From the NCBI GenBank assembly GCA_963971425.1, contig OZ020514.1, forward strand, positions 47,583,527-47,647,526: a DNA stretch of 64,000 nt, given 5' to 3'. Below, piece after piece: positions 34,701-45,149 of this stretch (position 1 is the stretch's first letter; every line of letters starts with the position of its first letter). The translations under genes and the position numbers were made by a program. Source of the DNA: Bryoerythrophyllum caledonicum (Eukaryota; Streptophyta; Bryopsida; Pottiales; Pottiaceae). The notes below the pieces were generated by a model, which saw only the letters and a program-made list of their open reading frames with translations, did not search any database and had not been told where the DNA came from.

Positions 34701-35509
34701 TGTCTTGACGGTTCCGCTGTTGAAGGAGTAGGTTTGCTGCCACTCCGGAATACCCCAGGTTTCGGGGTGAGCTCGGATTGTGCCATCGTACTGATTGTCC
34801 GGTGTCCCGAGCAGTTCCTCCACCAGTTTCGGATCCTTCACGCCCCACGCTACGTCGAGAAGCCCTCGGCAGCCCATATTGGTGAGGTAGTGTTCGAGGA
34901 CGGCTTTCTCCTCCGGGTCTGTCGGTATGATCGGGACCACCCGTTGAACCGCCGGTTGCGTCGTCGTACCACGAGTAGTCCGGGAAGGTTCTCCTTCCGC
35001 CATTTCTGCAGAGATTCCTCACAGTCTCTCCGGTATCACCTGCACGCACTGACCTCGCCACACACTCTCTCTAATGGAAACACTTCCGTTCTAGGGGGAT
35101 TACAATGCACGGGCAAAGGAAAAAGAGTAAGCCAAGAAGTGTGGGGAGTGAACCCTAACTTCTGGCTTAAATACCTTCTGCGGTGTACGGACGGCCGTTA
35201 CGGTTATAATAGCGTTTCCGGCTCCGGATCCATTTCGAATCCGGATTCTCTCCGGTTCCGGTTTACTTCCGGTTCCGGATGCTTCCGGCAGGTTCCGGAC
35301 GTGAGCGGTCTCTCTGGTTCCAAATCCCTTGGATTTATGGTAATTCCTAAACGGTTTTAAGGATCATTGGTACCCCTAGGTTGTCTTATTTCTTATTTGC
35401 CTATTCTATAGTTCAAACTTATGATTCTAACGTTCTAACACTAATTTTTTTTTGTTTGTGCCGGATTTTTAGGTTAACATCCGGAACTTTGTGGGAACAG
35501 ATTCCCACA
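31705..35509 (-). mobile_element. Family A element, copy A2, looks near-complete
   Basis: Minus-strand element whose start is TGTGGGAATCTGTTCCCACA (35509 downward) and whose end is ...CTATGACA at 31705. A perfect 5-bp duplication CCAAC lies at 31700-31704 and 35510-35514, and the interrupted protease frame of G2 resumes on either side. Length is 3805 bp. It encodes one long gag-like protein (33018-35003) without visible breaks. Downstream are the ATTAACGATGGGGC block (complement at 32953-32966), phrases shared with A1 and A3 (GTGGCTAGACACCCACTGCC) and TCTCTGTGGGAAC about 90 bp from the end. Despite the TG...CA ends and 5-bp duplication typical of LTR-type integration, I could not match the first few hundred bases to the last few hundred, so no LTRs are visible. 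It has no protease, RT or integrase and must be mobilised in trans if at all. Confidence 0.85.
33018..35003 (-). CDS. Gag-like protein of element A2, 661 residues
   Basis: An uninterrupted frame starts MAEGEPSRTTRG. Residues about 25-225 form the conserved domain shared with A1 and A4 (GCRGLLDVAWGVKDP, FLNPIFHPEKPKRVVSKW, WASLMSEMINRMVKGL, LPSYLTHLYAQHD). Its layout recalls the plant 'putative plant transposon protein' type of retroelement gag (PF20167-like); this is a pattern judgement only. Residues about 230-330 are acidic then Pro/Arg-rich. About 350-480 is helical with a likely coiled coil (FAALTESRKKLKEAEERADA). The last 160 residues are Pro/Ser/Thr-rich with a basic tail (RRTSPRFKNVG). 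No zinc knuckle is visible. It fills most of the element and is the only A-family reading frame in the window that looks whole. Confidence 0.75.
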   Translation of the reverse strand: MAEGEPSRTTRGTTTQPAVQRVVPIIPTDPEEKAVLEHYLTNMGCRGLLDVAWGVKDPKLVEELLGTPDNQYDGTIRAHPETWGIPEWQQTYSFNSGTVKTAERCEDILGDEFTRQADPKEGYSTDDLRHQDVQIVVRFLNPIFHPEKPKRVVSKWATTILGSMREKFSVDWASLMSEMINRMVKGLQKSKRAGTPLPSYLTHLYAQHDVLTPDEQDAYELLLEIQNYGGPEPGDDNEEPEDVETSLPETVPQNRKRSRSVPRESTPGPSTSIQPTDEQPPQGPRSAPREGRIPPAEPPHLVGLDGPDLLELIQHAGWRAAIVCQSEARLREVLDGIRRELEVERVVDIPTAIQELQKNTLRLQALEIQQAAIIRSRDKFAATCDETFAALTESRKKLKEAEERADASAQALTEVRAALAFPVDTVNRSLLFTDQLEKEGRLNRIQIIRFLHDHGKKMETWTRMQELVANLPTQGPENRSTQAPEDIAVRVRIRTSPDESETPSVHPEVSGKQADIPTPAEPAAPMTGSPSSNPSPGAGKHWTELLPEVSQGATPSPLRPAPTPPSSGRRKSTPPLARCLATDPLSPGAEFQGFAEAPETIVVDSTSEPPPPATSQPPTSGAGSQDLPASSTPQRRRAGKAKAEASTRRTSPRFKNVGSPP

Positions 35510-38500
35510 CCAACCACCATGACTTTGTCATCGTTTACCAAACGTACCACCTTTGGACGCACACTGCGTCGCTCCCGTGCGGATCGCACTGCAATGTCAA
35601 ACAAATAAGCCATTCCAGCGATCAAGGACTTATCCTCGGAGGACTATTCCATAAGTGTGGAAAAGGCATTGGCCTCAAACACGGAAATAGCCTCCGCCGC
35701 GAACTTGGCCCGCATTGCCATCAAATCCTTTTCGGCCGGTGGAGCCGTCCGCGATGCCTCCAACAATGGCATTGGTAACTTGCCCTCCAACATACTACCT
35801 GCCATGTGGAATAAACCGGATGGTTTAAAATCCAGTGTCAGAAAGTCCACACCGGCAAATACCGGCAACTGCATCACCATATACGCCAAGGTGTGTACGG
35901 CATCTCCACGGCTAGAATTAACTGGTGGGATCGGGGTTGGAGTCGGAGCGACAATAGAAGTCGCCGCATCCGCGATGCTGAACGAAAGAGGTAACCGGGA
36001 CTGACCAATGTGGTCTGGCAATCCCGTGTGGCGTGGACGGCCACTTATCCATGGCAAAGAGGAAGAAGATGCCACTACCTATGCGGTAGTCTGAGTAGGA
36101 GTGGCAAATGTTGCCACCACCTCCCCTGAAGCGCCATACAAATAGCAATCTAGGGCTGAAAATGTGTCGTGATCCCTCACCAGAGGTTGTGCGACCGCCA
36201 CTTGCTCCAAAGATGCCATCGCAATCATCTGCTTCCTTAGCTCCGCCATCTCGGTCTGAAGTTTCTTCACAACCTCTGATTCAGCAGCCGAAGACCCTGG
36301 GCGCTTCTCCGGTCCCCATTGCCCTATTAAGCGCTTCCACCTTGACAAACACTTCTACTAAAGTGGCGTTCGTGTGATATTGAAAAAGAAGATGTGTACT
36401 AATCAACTCCACCATCCGCTTGTCTAGCTTGGAGATGAAGATCTTCACCAGCTGGCGCTCCGTGAATACATCACCGACCTCCACTAACAATCGTGCCAAC
36501 CGGGTATATATGGTGCGTGGGATATTGTCCTTCTCTCGACGGAAATCCTCGATGTGATGCATCTCATCACGCTTGACCCCCCCTTGGTTCACCTCCAAGT
36601 GCGCCATGAATTGCGCCAAAGGATCAAAAGCTGGCGGATCGCCAACCGCCATCAATGCCGCACATGTAGCCATGGCCAACCGGGACATGGCCCCCATGCC
36701 AGATCGGTCGACCACAATGGCAATGCCCTTGCCTCTGGAGTCCTCACCGAGGAAACCTTCTTCCATCTTGGGCTCCTCAGTGGAAGTCGAGAGCTGAGCC
36801 ACCGCACTTTCTTTGAGCGCAGTTACCAACTCCACACGCTCGCGCTAGTTATCCTCAACGGGACGCAATTAAGTGTCGTGCTACATGGTCCACCGCCTGT
36901 ATGACTGAAGGGCTTCCAGCTCCAAATGTTGGAACAAGAGCTCAAACGCATACTAGTCGTTAAACGACGCCGTCCGTTGGCGCTTCTCCTTCATCTACGT
37001 TTGGAATCGGCGCCGCTAATCAGGTAGGGAGATGCTCTTAGCCTGTCTTGACAACCTGTCTCGTACGACATGACGGTGATCGTCCTCCATGTCATTAAAT
37101 GTGCCCATGCCTTAGACTCAAAGCCTTTGGTTGGTATCCAACGCCGAAACTTGCTCAAAAGTCTCGTTGGTATCCGAATGTGGCCCAAAGTCTGTGGTAG
37201 AAGCACTCTCCAAGTGGTCTGGTAAGGGGGAGCGATAATACCGGCTCCGCGTACTCACCATAAACAACAACAAACTTGGGACCTATCTACGGGTACTATC
37301 TAAAGGGTAAGGGTACAAACGGGCAACCTGGGCCTGTAAAACTACCAAACTTTGTGGTTCATTGGTCATCACCACCGGCTAGCAAAGGTCCAACCACAAT
37401 CCCCCACATAGAAAGGTCTTGTTGGCCAAAAAACCCAACTTCACCCCTACGGTACCCTATCACGATCTAGTACAACAAGAAAATGAGGCCACCGTAAAAC
37501 ACCGGCAACAAGCCTGCAACACGAGGAGGTACCGCACAAGAATCCAGAAATCAAAACCGGATCCTCTCTCCCAACAACATAAAAGCAGAAAAGACAAGGG
37601 GTCAGAGCCACTAGCACAAGCTTGCAGTTGATGACCCTAATGTCTAAAATTAAGGGAGTGGTGGGGATTGACTGTGGTGTTTAAAAACACTAACCCTCCA
37701 ATGAAATCAGATACATTGGTGAATAATCACGACAAACTCCAAAGTAACATTAAAATTAGGTCAAATGGCCTAAACCCTAACTATAAGCATAAATGTCACT
37801 CACATCCAAGTAACAATGCCCTTGTAAACTAGTCCCAAAATTTAGTACTAACTTTTTTTTTAAAATAACAAAAAACATGTGATTGTTTTCAGACGTCACG
37901 AAAACTAGCCAAATATTTTATTTTCTGTGAACTAACAAATTTATATATCAATAATCTTAGAATTCTCTCGCAAATCCAAACCCGCAATCATAATTAAAAA
38001 ATAACTAAAATTGCAAAAGTTAGATTTTTCAAGCATCCAGTCCAGGGATGTTCTGAAATTTCTGCTCACAAACTAATGTTATTGAGAACTTCTGCACGGT
38101 TTTTGATACCAGTGGATTTTGGAGCCCCTGTCACATTTATGTGCCCCCTGCCCATGAGCCACGTGTTCTTGACCGCAGCCCTTCTTTTTGTCCAATACAG
38201 GTTGTCCACAATCACGACTTCCTGAGTTCAACTCTACGCAGGCTCGGGCCCACGCCTTCCTTATTAACGCGTTGGGATTGTGACCCTTGCTCTTGCGCTG
38301 TCACCTGGGGTCCCATACGCTGCCTTGTTGGCGCGTTCCGATGGGCTGCTTTTGAGGAATGAGCCCATACATGCCTTGCAAGTTCCCTCCGCTTGCTCTC
38401 AAGTAGGTTACCACTACCGTGATGAGCCGTCGTCCCCTCAAGTTCTGATCCAATCAGCCCTCAATGGAACTTTCCACTGAATAATACTCCGTCTCGTACT

Positions 38501-39226
38501 GGATGGATGAAAAATCCGGGATCCTTCTCTCACGCACTCAGCGCCATCAACTCCAGAACAAGAACATGAGTATGAGCATGAGCTTCCTATCTCACACTCA
38601 AACCTCAAGTACCACTAAGACGAGTACTAACGCAACGTCTAATTTGTAACCCATTTTTTCCTCCACTCTTTCCATTTTCTACAAATTCTTCAAATGTAAA
38701 AATAGTGGAAAAACAAGAGAGATATGAAAGGGTCTTTATCAAGTGAAAGATGTAAATCACACGTAGTCAAGCAGAATCAACGAGTGCGAGCAGAATTAAA
38801 GAATGTGGAGCCTTTAATAATGCTTACCATCACTTACAAGCAAGCACTCACTAATCACTCTCACAAAGCTTAACTTGACAAAGATGTCAAGTCAAGGAAG
38901 TGTGCGGCGCTATACGCACACGCATACAATCCTAAGTGGATGAAAATCATCCACGGATGAATGTGGTGCATCGCCCTTCGTCCCTAAACACATGTAGATT
39001 AGTAACAAACTAATCTATGCTAAAACTACGATACGGAGAGGCCCTCGATGCCACGTCCCATGACATTTTGTATTTTATTGATACTAAGTACGTATTGAAA
39101 TCTACTTATATAATAGGCGTCAATGTCTGTCCGTCCGCCGCTCCCGGTCACATGACCTTTGGAATTGCCATTTGAATCAAATGTGCCTTTTGAATTGAAT
39201 GTGAACTTTGAAAGAATCCTCCATAT

Positions 39227-39435
39227 GTGCCCTTTGGAGGAATCCCTTATAGTGCCCTTTGGAGGAATCCCTTATAGTGCCCTTTGGAGGAATCCCTTAT
39301 AGTGCCCTTTGGAGGAATCCCTTATAGTGCCCTTTGGAGGAATCCCTTATAGTGCCCTTTGGAGGAAACCTTTATAGGGCCCTTTGGAGGAATCCTTTAT
39401 TGTGCCCTTTGGAGGAAACCTTTATAGTGCCCTTT
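39227..39435 (+). repeat. 25-bp tandem repeat, about 8.4 copies
   Basis: Unit GTGCCCTTTGGAGGAATCCC plus TTATA. The first five to six copies are nearly identical and the last three are diverged (AAACCT variants). Starts fall at 39227, 39252, 39277 and so on in steps of 25. There are no spacers, so this is a minisatellite. Confidence 0.95.
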
Positions 39436-41050
39436 TATTCAAATTTGGCTTATTGAGTTTTGAAATTGTATTATGTATCAAAAATAGAAAATAAAACCAT
39501 AATTTCCAACATAATGAAACTACACAATGTACTACCTCGGGTACATAAAATAAATGATAGTTATCTAAAGACAATAACATGTATATAAAATAAATAATGG
39601 GTATTTAAAGTAAATAGTAGGTATATATAGTACATAATGCATATATAATGGGTAAATTTTATTTTTGCATTTAGATATGTTTATTTAACTTGGATTGCCC
39701 CGGTCAGTGGATGACAACGGGGAATGGACTTGATTCGATTTAGATTCGATTCGAGCTTATAGGTTTTAAAATAAAAAACATGCAAATGTAACTTTAACAC
39801 ACCACCCTCCGCTCTCCCCGTCGGGATGACGGGTACCAACCCTAGTTTGATGATAATATAAATTACTTATTGAAATGAAATTAATGATAAAGGATACAAC
39901 ACTTTCGTACGTGTGAATATAGGTTTAGGGTTTCTGTCCTTCCGCATTAGACTAAAGTCATCAATGTCATACCCGGTGAACCCGGGTATCAACTGTGATC
40001 AAGGCATTCATACCTTACAAAATCGGTATCATTTTTGAGCCGCTTACCGATACTCGCTGACCCCAGGTATCAATAGGTTTTCTCAAGAATTGACAGTTTC
40101 ATGATTGCAAGAAAACATGTTGGACTTGCGTGATTATTCATGATGCTAGCTCTCTGGTATTTCATCATGAGAGCTCACGTCTTTGGGAGGATGGGGACGT
40201 CTTGAGCTAGTTTTGGGACATTGTTCATGTAAAGTTCGTATATAATCCAGTGAGCTTCATGAAGGTATGCGTACTGTGGCGGGAGTTCGTGAAGAGAGCG
40301 CGATTTTGAACGGCCCATTGTGGAGACCGTGATTTTGGCAAGTGCGTTGTTTAAAGCGAGATTTGAGAGAGCAGGAACTGGGAGAGCGCGAGAGAGTTTT
40401 AGCGAGTTGGTTTGTTAGAAAGGGTTTGCGTGAGCTTGAGGATTTGCGGAAGAGGGTGTGCAAGACCTTGAAGTGTGCGAGAGGGCTGCGCAAGGTTCAA
40501 GTTGTGCAAGAGGATTGGGCGAGCTTGAGTGCGTGAGAGTATCCGGGAGCCGGAGTGAGCAAACAGGATTCGTGAACCGTGGGTGAAGTGCAAGTGTTTG
40601 CGTAAGGAAGTGCGGCGTTGGGAGTGTGAAAGCTCGCGACGAACCTTCATTGGGCGAGGACAACGATTAACAAAAGCGTGAGCGGAAGCTGCGGTTTGAA
40701 AGCCAAGGAAGAGCGTTCCGGCGAGAAGAGGCATCCGCTGTTGCAAGAAAGAGTAGCGTCCGCTGGTGCGAGGCGGGCGTTGAAATTGTAGAGGCATCAT
40801 GGCTGTCTGCTTGGGTGAGTTCGAAGCCTGTGAATGTGAGCCGTTTCCAATTGCACAAATGTGTGGCTTGCATAGTTTTGAAGATGGTGGTTGTGGTTTG
40901 ATTGGAATTTTAGAGTTTAGAGTTTCGGAGTTTGGTATACTTAATTTTGTAGGATTATGTACGACCATTTTGGTTTGAACTTAGATACTTTGAAGAGAGT
41001 TTAGGGCTTAGGATTCAGACTCTTGTTTGGGTTATGTGTTCAGGGTTTGT
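39436..41050. other. Spacer, no gene supported
   Basis: AT-rich to 40100. From 40255 to 40700 there is a run of GAGCGCGAG, GTGCGAGAG and GCAAGAG phrases that opens frames on both strands, including a 189-residue minus-strand frame at 40399-40968. The composition is repeat-like, and I do not support a gene. Confidence 0.5.
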
Positions 41051-41059
41051 GGTTAAGTG

Positions 41060-41600
41060 ATTTGGATTTAGGGTTACAATTTAGTGTTACGATACAGGGT
41101 TCAGGATTTTTATTTCGAGTTGAGGGTTTTGGTTTTGTGATCAGGATTTATTGTTTCTGGATCAGCATTTTGAATTCGGGTTGAGGGTTTTGGTTTCGTG
41201 ATTAGGATTAATTGCTTTTGGTTGTGAATTCTAGATTTGAGTTGAGAGTTTCGGTTTTGTAATCAGGATTTATTGTTTTACAGATCAGCATTTTGAATTT
41301 GGGTTGAGAGTTTCGTTTTTGTGACTAATATTAATTGCTTTTGGTTGTAAATTCTAGATTCGAGTTGAGGGTTTTGGATTCGTGATCAAGATTAACTGCT
41401 TATGGTTCTGTATTCGGGTTGAGGGTTTCGGTTTTGTTATCGGGATTAATTGTTTCTAGTTTTTGATGTTGGATTCAGGTTCAGGGTTTCGGTTTCGTGA
41501 TCAGGAATATTTGTTTTGGTTCTAGATTTTGGATATGGGTACAGGGATTTGGTAAATTAGTCACAATTTTTTGTTTTGAGCAGAGTTTCATTTTTACTAG
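41060..41600 (+). repeat. Degenerate about 60-bp tandem repeat
   Basis: Seven to eight imperfect copies built around TTGAGGGTTTCGGTTTTGTG followed by ATCAGGATTAATTG and TTTTGGTT. T-rich on the plus strand and without coding features. It precedes the palindrome-rich territory that starts near 41970. Confidence 0.7.
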
Positions 41601-42201
41601 ATTTTATGGTACAATATGTGGTTCTTTGCATTTCAGGTTGAAGTTTTCTGTGGTGACTCCTAAACGATCTCATGAACTGCAGAAGGACTTCAAAGATTTT
41701 GCGTAGCTAAGGAAAGACTTGCTTGGAGAATGTCTTCTTTGTCTGTTCCATCGACTGGCCAATTGTAGGAGGATGACCGGTATGATCATTAAGAAAGAGC
41801 GGATTCATGATTTGTCGATCGGCTCCAGTTCAATTTCCATTCTTCCTTCAACTTAAAAGTTTGATTAGATAAGCTGCATGCTGAGTTCTTTGATTTTGCT
41901 CCTCCCATGAAAGTATCAATGTATTAGTGAATATCATCTGCAATTTGTGAATTGTGTGAGAAATTCAACCGGAGATCTCTGGATGATGTGCAATTGTGAG
42001 GAAAGTATTCTGTGAATAGTAATGCAAAGGTAGGAGCCCACAGCCGGAGATCTCCAGATAAAGTAGACCAGAGGAGTTACTCGCCGATTACGTAATCTCG
42101 ATTGGCTGTCAGCGACTCCTTGAACCAGCAGCCAAAGATCTTTGATTTTGATTGGAACCCGGGAGTACTCCGGTTCTTGGAGATCATCGTCTTAAGAGCC
42201 G

Positions 42202-42273
42202 GAGATCTCCGGTTTCGATTCTAGAAGCAGAGAAAGAGAGATCTCCGGTTTCGATTCTAGAAGCAGAGAAAGA
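42202..42273 (+). repeat. 36-bp tandem duplication
   Basis: Two identical adjacent copies of a 36-bp unit that starts GAGATCTCCGGTTTCGATTC, each carrying one half of the palindrome family. Confidence 0.9.
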
Positions 42274-42409
42274 GATACGTCCGGAGATCACCGTTTCTAG
42301 TTTTGTTGCTGCTTCTAGAGGCATGGTTTCGGGGACGTATGGTTTTGATAAAGTTAAGAACCAACATGAGATCTCTGGACCTACGTGGTCATATTTATCA
42401 TATACAATA

Positions 42410-44939
42410 CAGTGGTGCTTGGATAAGATCAACCACGTTAAGATCAATGTCTCGTTAAGAGCGTTGTCCCTGTCCCCTTTTGGTCCACAATGTGTGCGCT
42501 TTGCTTGGATAAGATCAACCGCTCGGTTAAGATCGATGTTCGTTTTCGTCAATGCCCGATCCGCTCCAATCCACGCAAAAACGTTTGTTTACGAGCAACG
42601 AGCGCCGTTCACCGTTATGCGTCGCCTGTCCCGCCTTCCCTCACACCCTCTACACACCCACACGCCCCGCAGCCGCCTTGCGACCCGCCGCACACCTTCC
42701 GCCGCCATGCGCGACGACGTCAGCTTCGCGTGAGACGTGCCGGGCTGCCGCCAGCCATTCTACGACCGCGGGGATTGCTGCCCGCACGCCCTTTGCGCCG
42801 ACCACTACGCCGACAACCTCTGCCCGGTGTGCTCGCCCGCTACGTCGTCCCAGAGCGCTTTGCTCGAAGTGGTACGCGTAACTTTGACTGACTCAATGAA
42901 GGATTGTCATTACGATCTACATCACGTTGCTCATTTGCCTCACGTCTGTCCTTGCTCCCCTTAGCCGACCAATCGTCCGGTGACGGTTGCAGTGACCACC
43001 CCCAGCAGACCAAGACCTGCTGCGGTACCCAACAAGCGCACAACCGGCACGGTCACTCCGTCGAAACACAAGACGCCCACCAAGCTGACCGATACCAATC
43101 GCCTGACGATCATCAAGATGCTCGAGACCGCTTCGGAGGCCGACAAGAAGCACGTGCGCAAGAACATTCAAGTCACGTACAACATCAGCAACTCCACGAT
43201 CACCAAGACGGTCGCCAAGAAGGAAAACATTGCGTCTGACGGTCCCACTGGCAAGATCCGTCACAGAGCTGGGATGCTGGGCAACGCCATCGAGCAGGCC
43301 ATTGTTCGTCGCGTCATCGACGTCAACGAAAACGGCGGCGTTGTCACGGACAACCAGCTAGACCTCTGGGGCCACGAGCTTGCGCAGGGCAACTTCTCCG
43401 ATTTCAAGGCCTCAAGAGGCTGGCGCGAAGGTTTGATGAGACGCAACGGTCTCCAGTACCAGACGCTGCAAGGAGAAGCGGCCGCTGTCACGGTGGAGAT
43501 GGCCCAGGACGGTCGCGCGGCCATGCGTGACATCACCAAGGACTGGCCGTTGGAGAACATTTACAACGCTGACGAGACAGGGCTGTTCTACCAGGTGCTA
43601 GGCTTGAGATCGATCGTCAAGGAGCAGCGCGCCGGCACACCCCAGTCCAAGAAGCACATGACCGTTTTGGTCTGCGCCAATGCCACGGGCACGGTCAAGC
43701 ACCAGCTGTTTGTCATCAATAAGTCTTACAGACCAAGATCAATGTGCGGTATTCTACCCGCCAACCTACCAGTCAAGTGGTCTACCAACGACACTGCCTG
43801 GATGACCCGTGTCATGTTTGGCAACTGGCTCTAGGAATGGGATGCTCAGCTCGAGCGTCCCACACTGCTGCTTGTGGACAACGCCTCAGTCCATAACATA
43901 CCTCAAGACGTTCTAGACGCGCTGCAGCACGTCACTCTCAAGTTTTTGCCCAAGAACACCACGTCGCATCTGCAACCGATGGATCAAGGTGTCATCGCGG
44001 CCATCAAGCGTCATTATCGCACGGCGCTCGTCAAGTGGTTTGCTAAGACTCTCTTCAAGCTCAAGGCGGACGATGCAGCTGGCAAGGTGACCACCAGCAA
44101 GGAGAAGCAGCAGGCGTTGCGCATCACGGAGCTCGAGACCGTGCACTTGCTCTCGGCTGCGTGGGACGCCATCACGTCGACTGCCATTGCCAACTGCTGG
44201 CACAAGGCCGGCATCCTGCCTCAGCGCATGGATGTCAACTACCTGCTCAACCCAACGGGTGGCGAGCAGGATGTCGAGAATGTCCAGGACTCTCAGCAAG
44301 AGTCCATCTGGGCGATGGCTGATAGCTTGCTCAACTTGCGTGACCATGTGGCTGACCTTCCGACTGACCTTCAGGCTGCCATTGACGATGCCGGCGCGGA
44401 TGGTGCAGAGGTCAATTTCTTTGAGGTCGCTGGAGAGCGTCAGGTCTACAAGCTTCTCCCCGAGGAACTGTGGCTCACGCAGGTGAGGGAGGAGATGGGA
44501 GCACAGGAGGAAGACACGGCGCCGATCAACGAGCAGATCAGATCGCCTTCGCCAATCGCCGATCAGCCGGCGACGCTCGAGCAGGCGCCGGAGGCGATGG
44601 GCGTCATTTTGGACTTCGCCAAGCACCCTGGCCTGCTCACCGGCCAGAGACTTGAGTAGGCAAAGAGCCTCAAGGCGTATCTCGACGCGCTGTAGAGTGT
44701 GCTGAATCACTAACGGGGACGAGAGGTGACTGTTGAAAGTAAACAGACCTCATTGTGTTGACCGCGTTGCTTTCCCTCACTGGAGCGCTTGCTTGGGTCG
44801 ACGCACACCTGCCGTAGGCGGCGCTCGAGCGCAAAAGACCAGGTAGGGCCAAAGAAGCGCTGTTTCGTTATGGTCAACGCCTGGATAAGATCATCGTTTT
44901 TGCCTGTCCGAAAACGTTAATCTTATCCAGGCACCACTG
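42410..44939 (+). mobile_element. pogo/Tigger-type DNA transposon (Tc1/mariner superfamily)
   Basis: Terminal inverted repeats CAGTGGTGCYTGGATAAGAT (about 24 bp, two mismatches) bound a 2530-bp element flanked by the TA duplication (42408-42409 and 44940-44941). Internal copies of TTGGATAAGATCAAC and its relatives recur near both ends (about 42502 and 44881), likely further transposase-binding sites. The interior is clearly more GC-rich than its surroundings. It encodes a two-exon transposase that is nearly intact. It sits inside the palindrome-rich territory and is younger than it. Confidence 0.92.
42707..44659 (+). pseudogene. pogo/Tigger-type transposase, two exons, lightly decayed
   Basis: Exon 1 (42707-42871) starts ATGCGCGACGACGTC after GCCGCC. 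It encodes a Cys/His cluster, GCRQPFYDRG then CCPHALCADHYADNLCPVC, unusual for this family. A GT-AG intron, 42872-42964, joins in phase. Exon 2 (42965 onward) has an N-terminal helix-turn-helix of CENP-B/pogo type (LTDTNRLTIIKMLETAS, then NISNSTITKTV). A second DNA-binding domain follows (AIVRRVIDVNENGGVVT, WGHELAQG), then the catalytic triad: NADETGLFY, LLLVDNASVHN and LQPMDQGVIAAIKRHYR (DDD). In-frame stops are TGA 42731-42733 and TAG 43832-43834. TAG 44657-44659 is followed by 17 more codon-like triplets, with one further TAG, before TAA at 44711-44713. There are no frameshifts. The transposase would bind the terminal repeats and cut and paste the element. Confidence 0.88.
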
Positions 44940-45149
44940 TAGTTTGCTTTGAAGAAGTTATGAATTATGAAATAGGGAGAGATCCCCGGTCATTGTTCAA
45001 ACGTCGACCATCAACATGCCCGCAGTTCGCTATTTTGTTTTCTGAATGTATCCAGAGATCTCTGGCTGAGAGATTTTTTTTTGGCTTGTTGAATGTGTTT
45101 GATTTGAAACTAGTGCTAACGTCGTGCAAATCTATTACTTGGTTGCAGG

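Larger units (their letters stand above)
28200..39065 (-). mobile_element. Family G (Ty3-type) copy G2 carrying a DNA methyltransferase domain; split by element A2
   Basis: Read on the minus strand from 39065 (TGTCATGGGACGTGG), the order is as follows. LTR-like 5' region to about 37630 and leader to about 37000. Gag at about 36900-35515 (AQFMAHLEVNQGGVKRDEMH). Protease at about 31700-31040 (VMLDSGAQPVMI). C5-DNA methyltransferase at about 31010-30050. A linker, then reverse transcriptase at about 29760-29200 (TLDLRCGYHQIPL), RNase H (DHQPLKWFMEFDKLTGKPARW), and the beginning of integrase to about 28200. The copy is old, with well over a dozen breaks, and its 3' end is absent. A2 (31705-35509) inserted into the protease-coding region, leaving the duplication CCAAC on both sides. 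Gag and protease correspond closely to those of G3. Confidence 0.85.

Noticed and set aside
34569-35360. 263-residue plus-strand frame
   Set aside because: Antisense to the start of the A2 gag-like protein and to its 5' noncoding region. No independent support.
22041-35509. LTRs at the ends of family A
   Set aside because: The phrase TGTGGGAA occurs at the 5' end and about 90 bp before the 3' end, but the following bases do not match in A1 or A2.
22041-35509. Family A as Helitrons
   Set aside because: There is a terminal hairpin, but target-site duplications of 5 bp are present and no CTRR end or A/T target is seen.
39227-39435. CRISPR array
   Set aside because: The 25-bp units abut without spacers, and the genome is eukaryotic.
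40399-40968. 189-residue minus-strand frame
   Set aside because: Overlaps a run of GAGCGCGAG/GCAAGAG phrases that opens several frames. The composition is not protein-like and no domain was seen.
42184-42552. 122-residue minus-strand frame across the left pogo end
   Set aside because: It spans the 36-bp duplication and the transposon border, so it cannot be an old gene, and it shows no domain.
43913-44710. 265-residue minus-strand frame
   Set aside because: It is the GC-rich shadow of the pogo transposase, whose catalytic motifs are on the plus strand.
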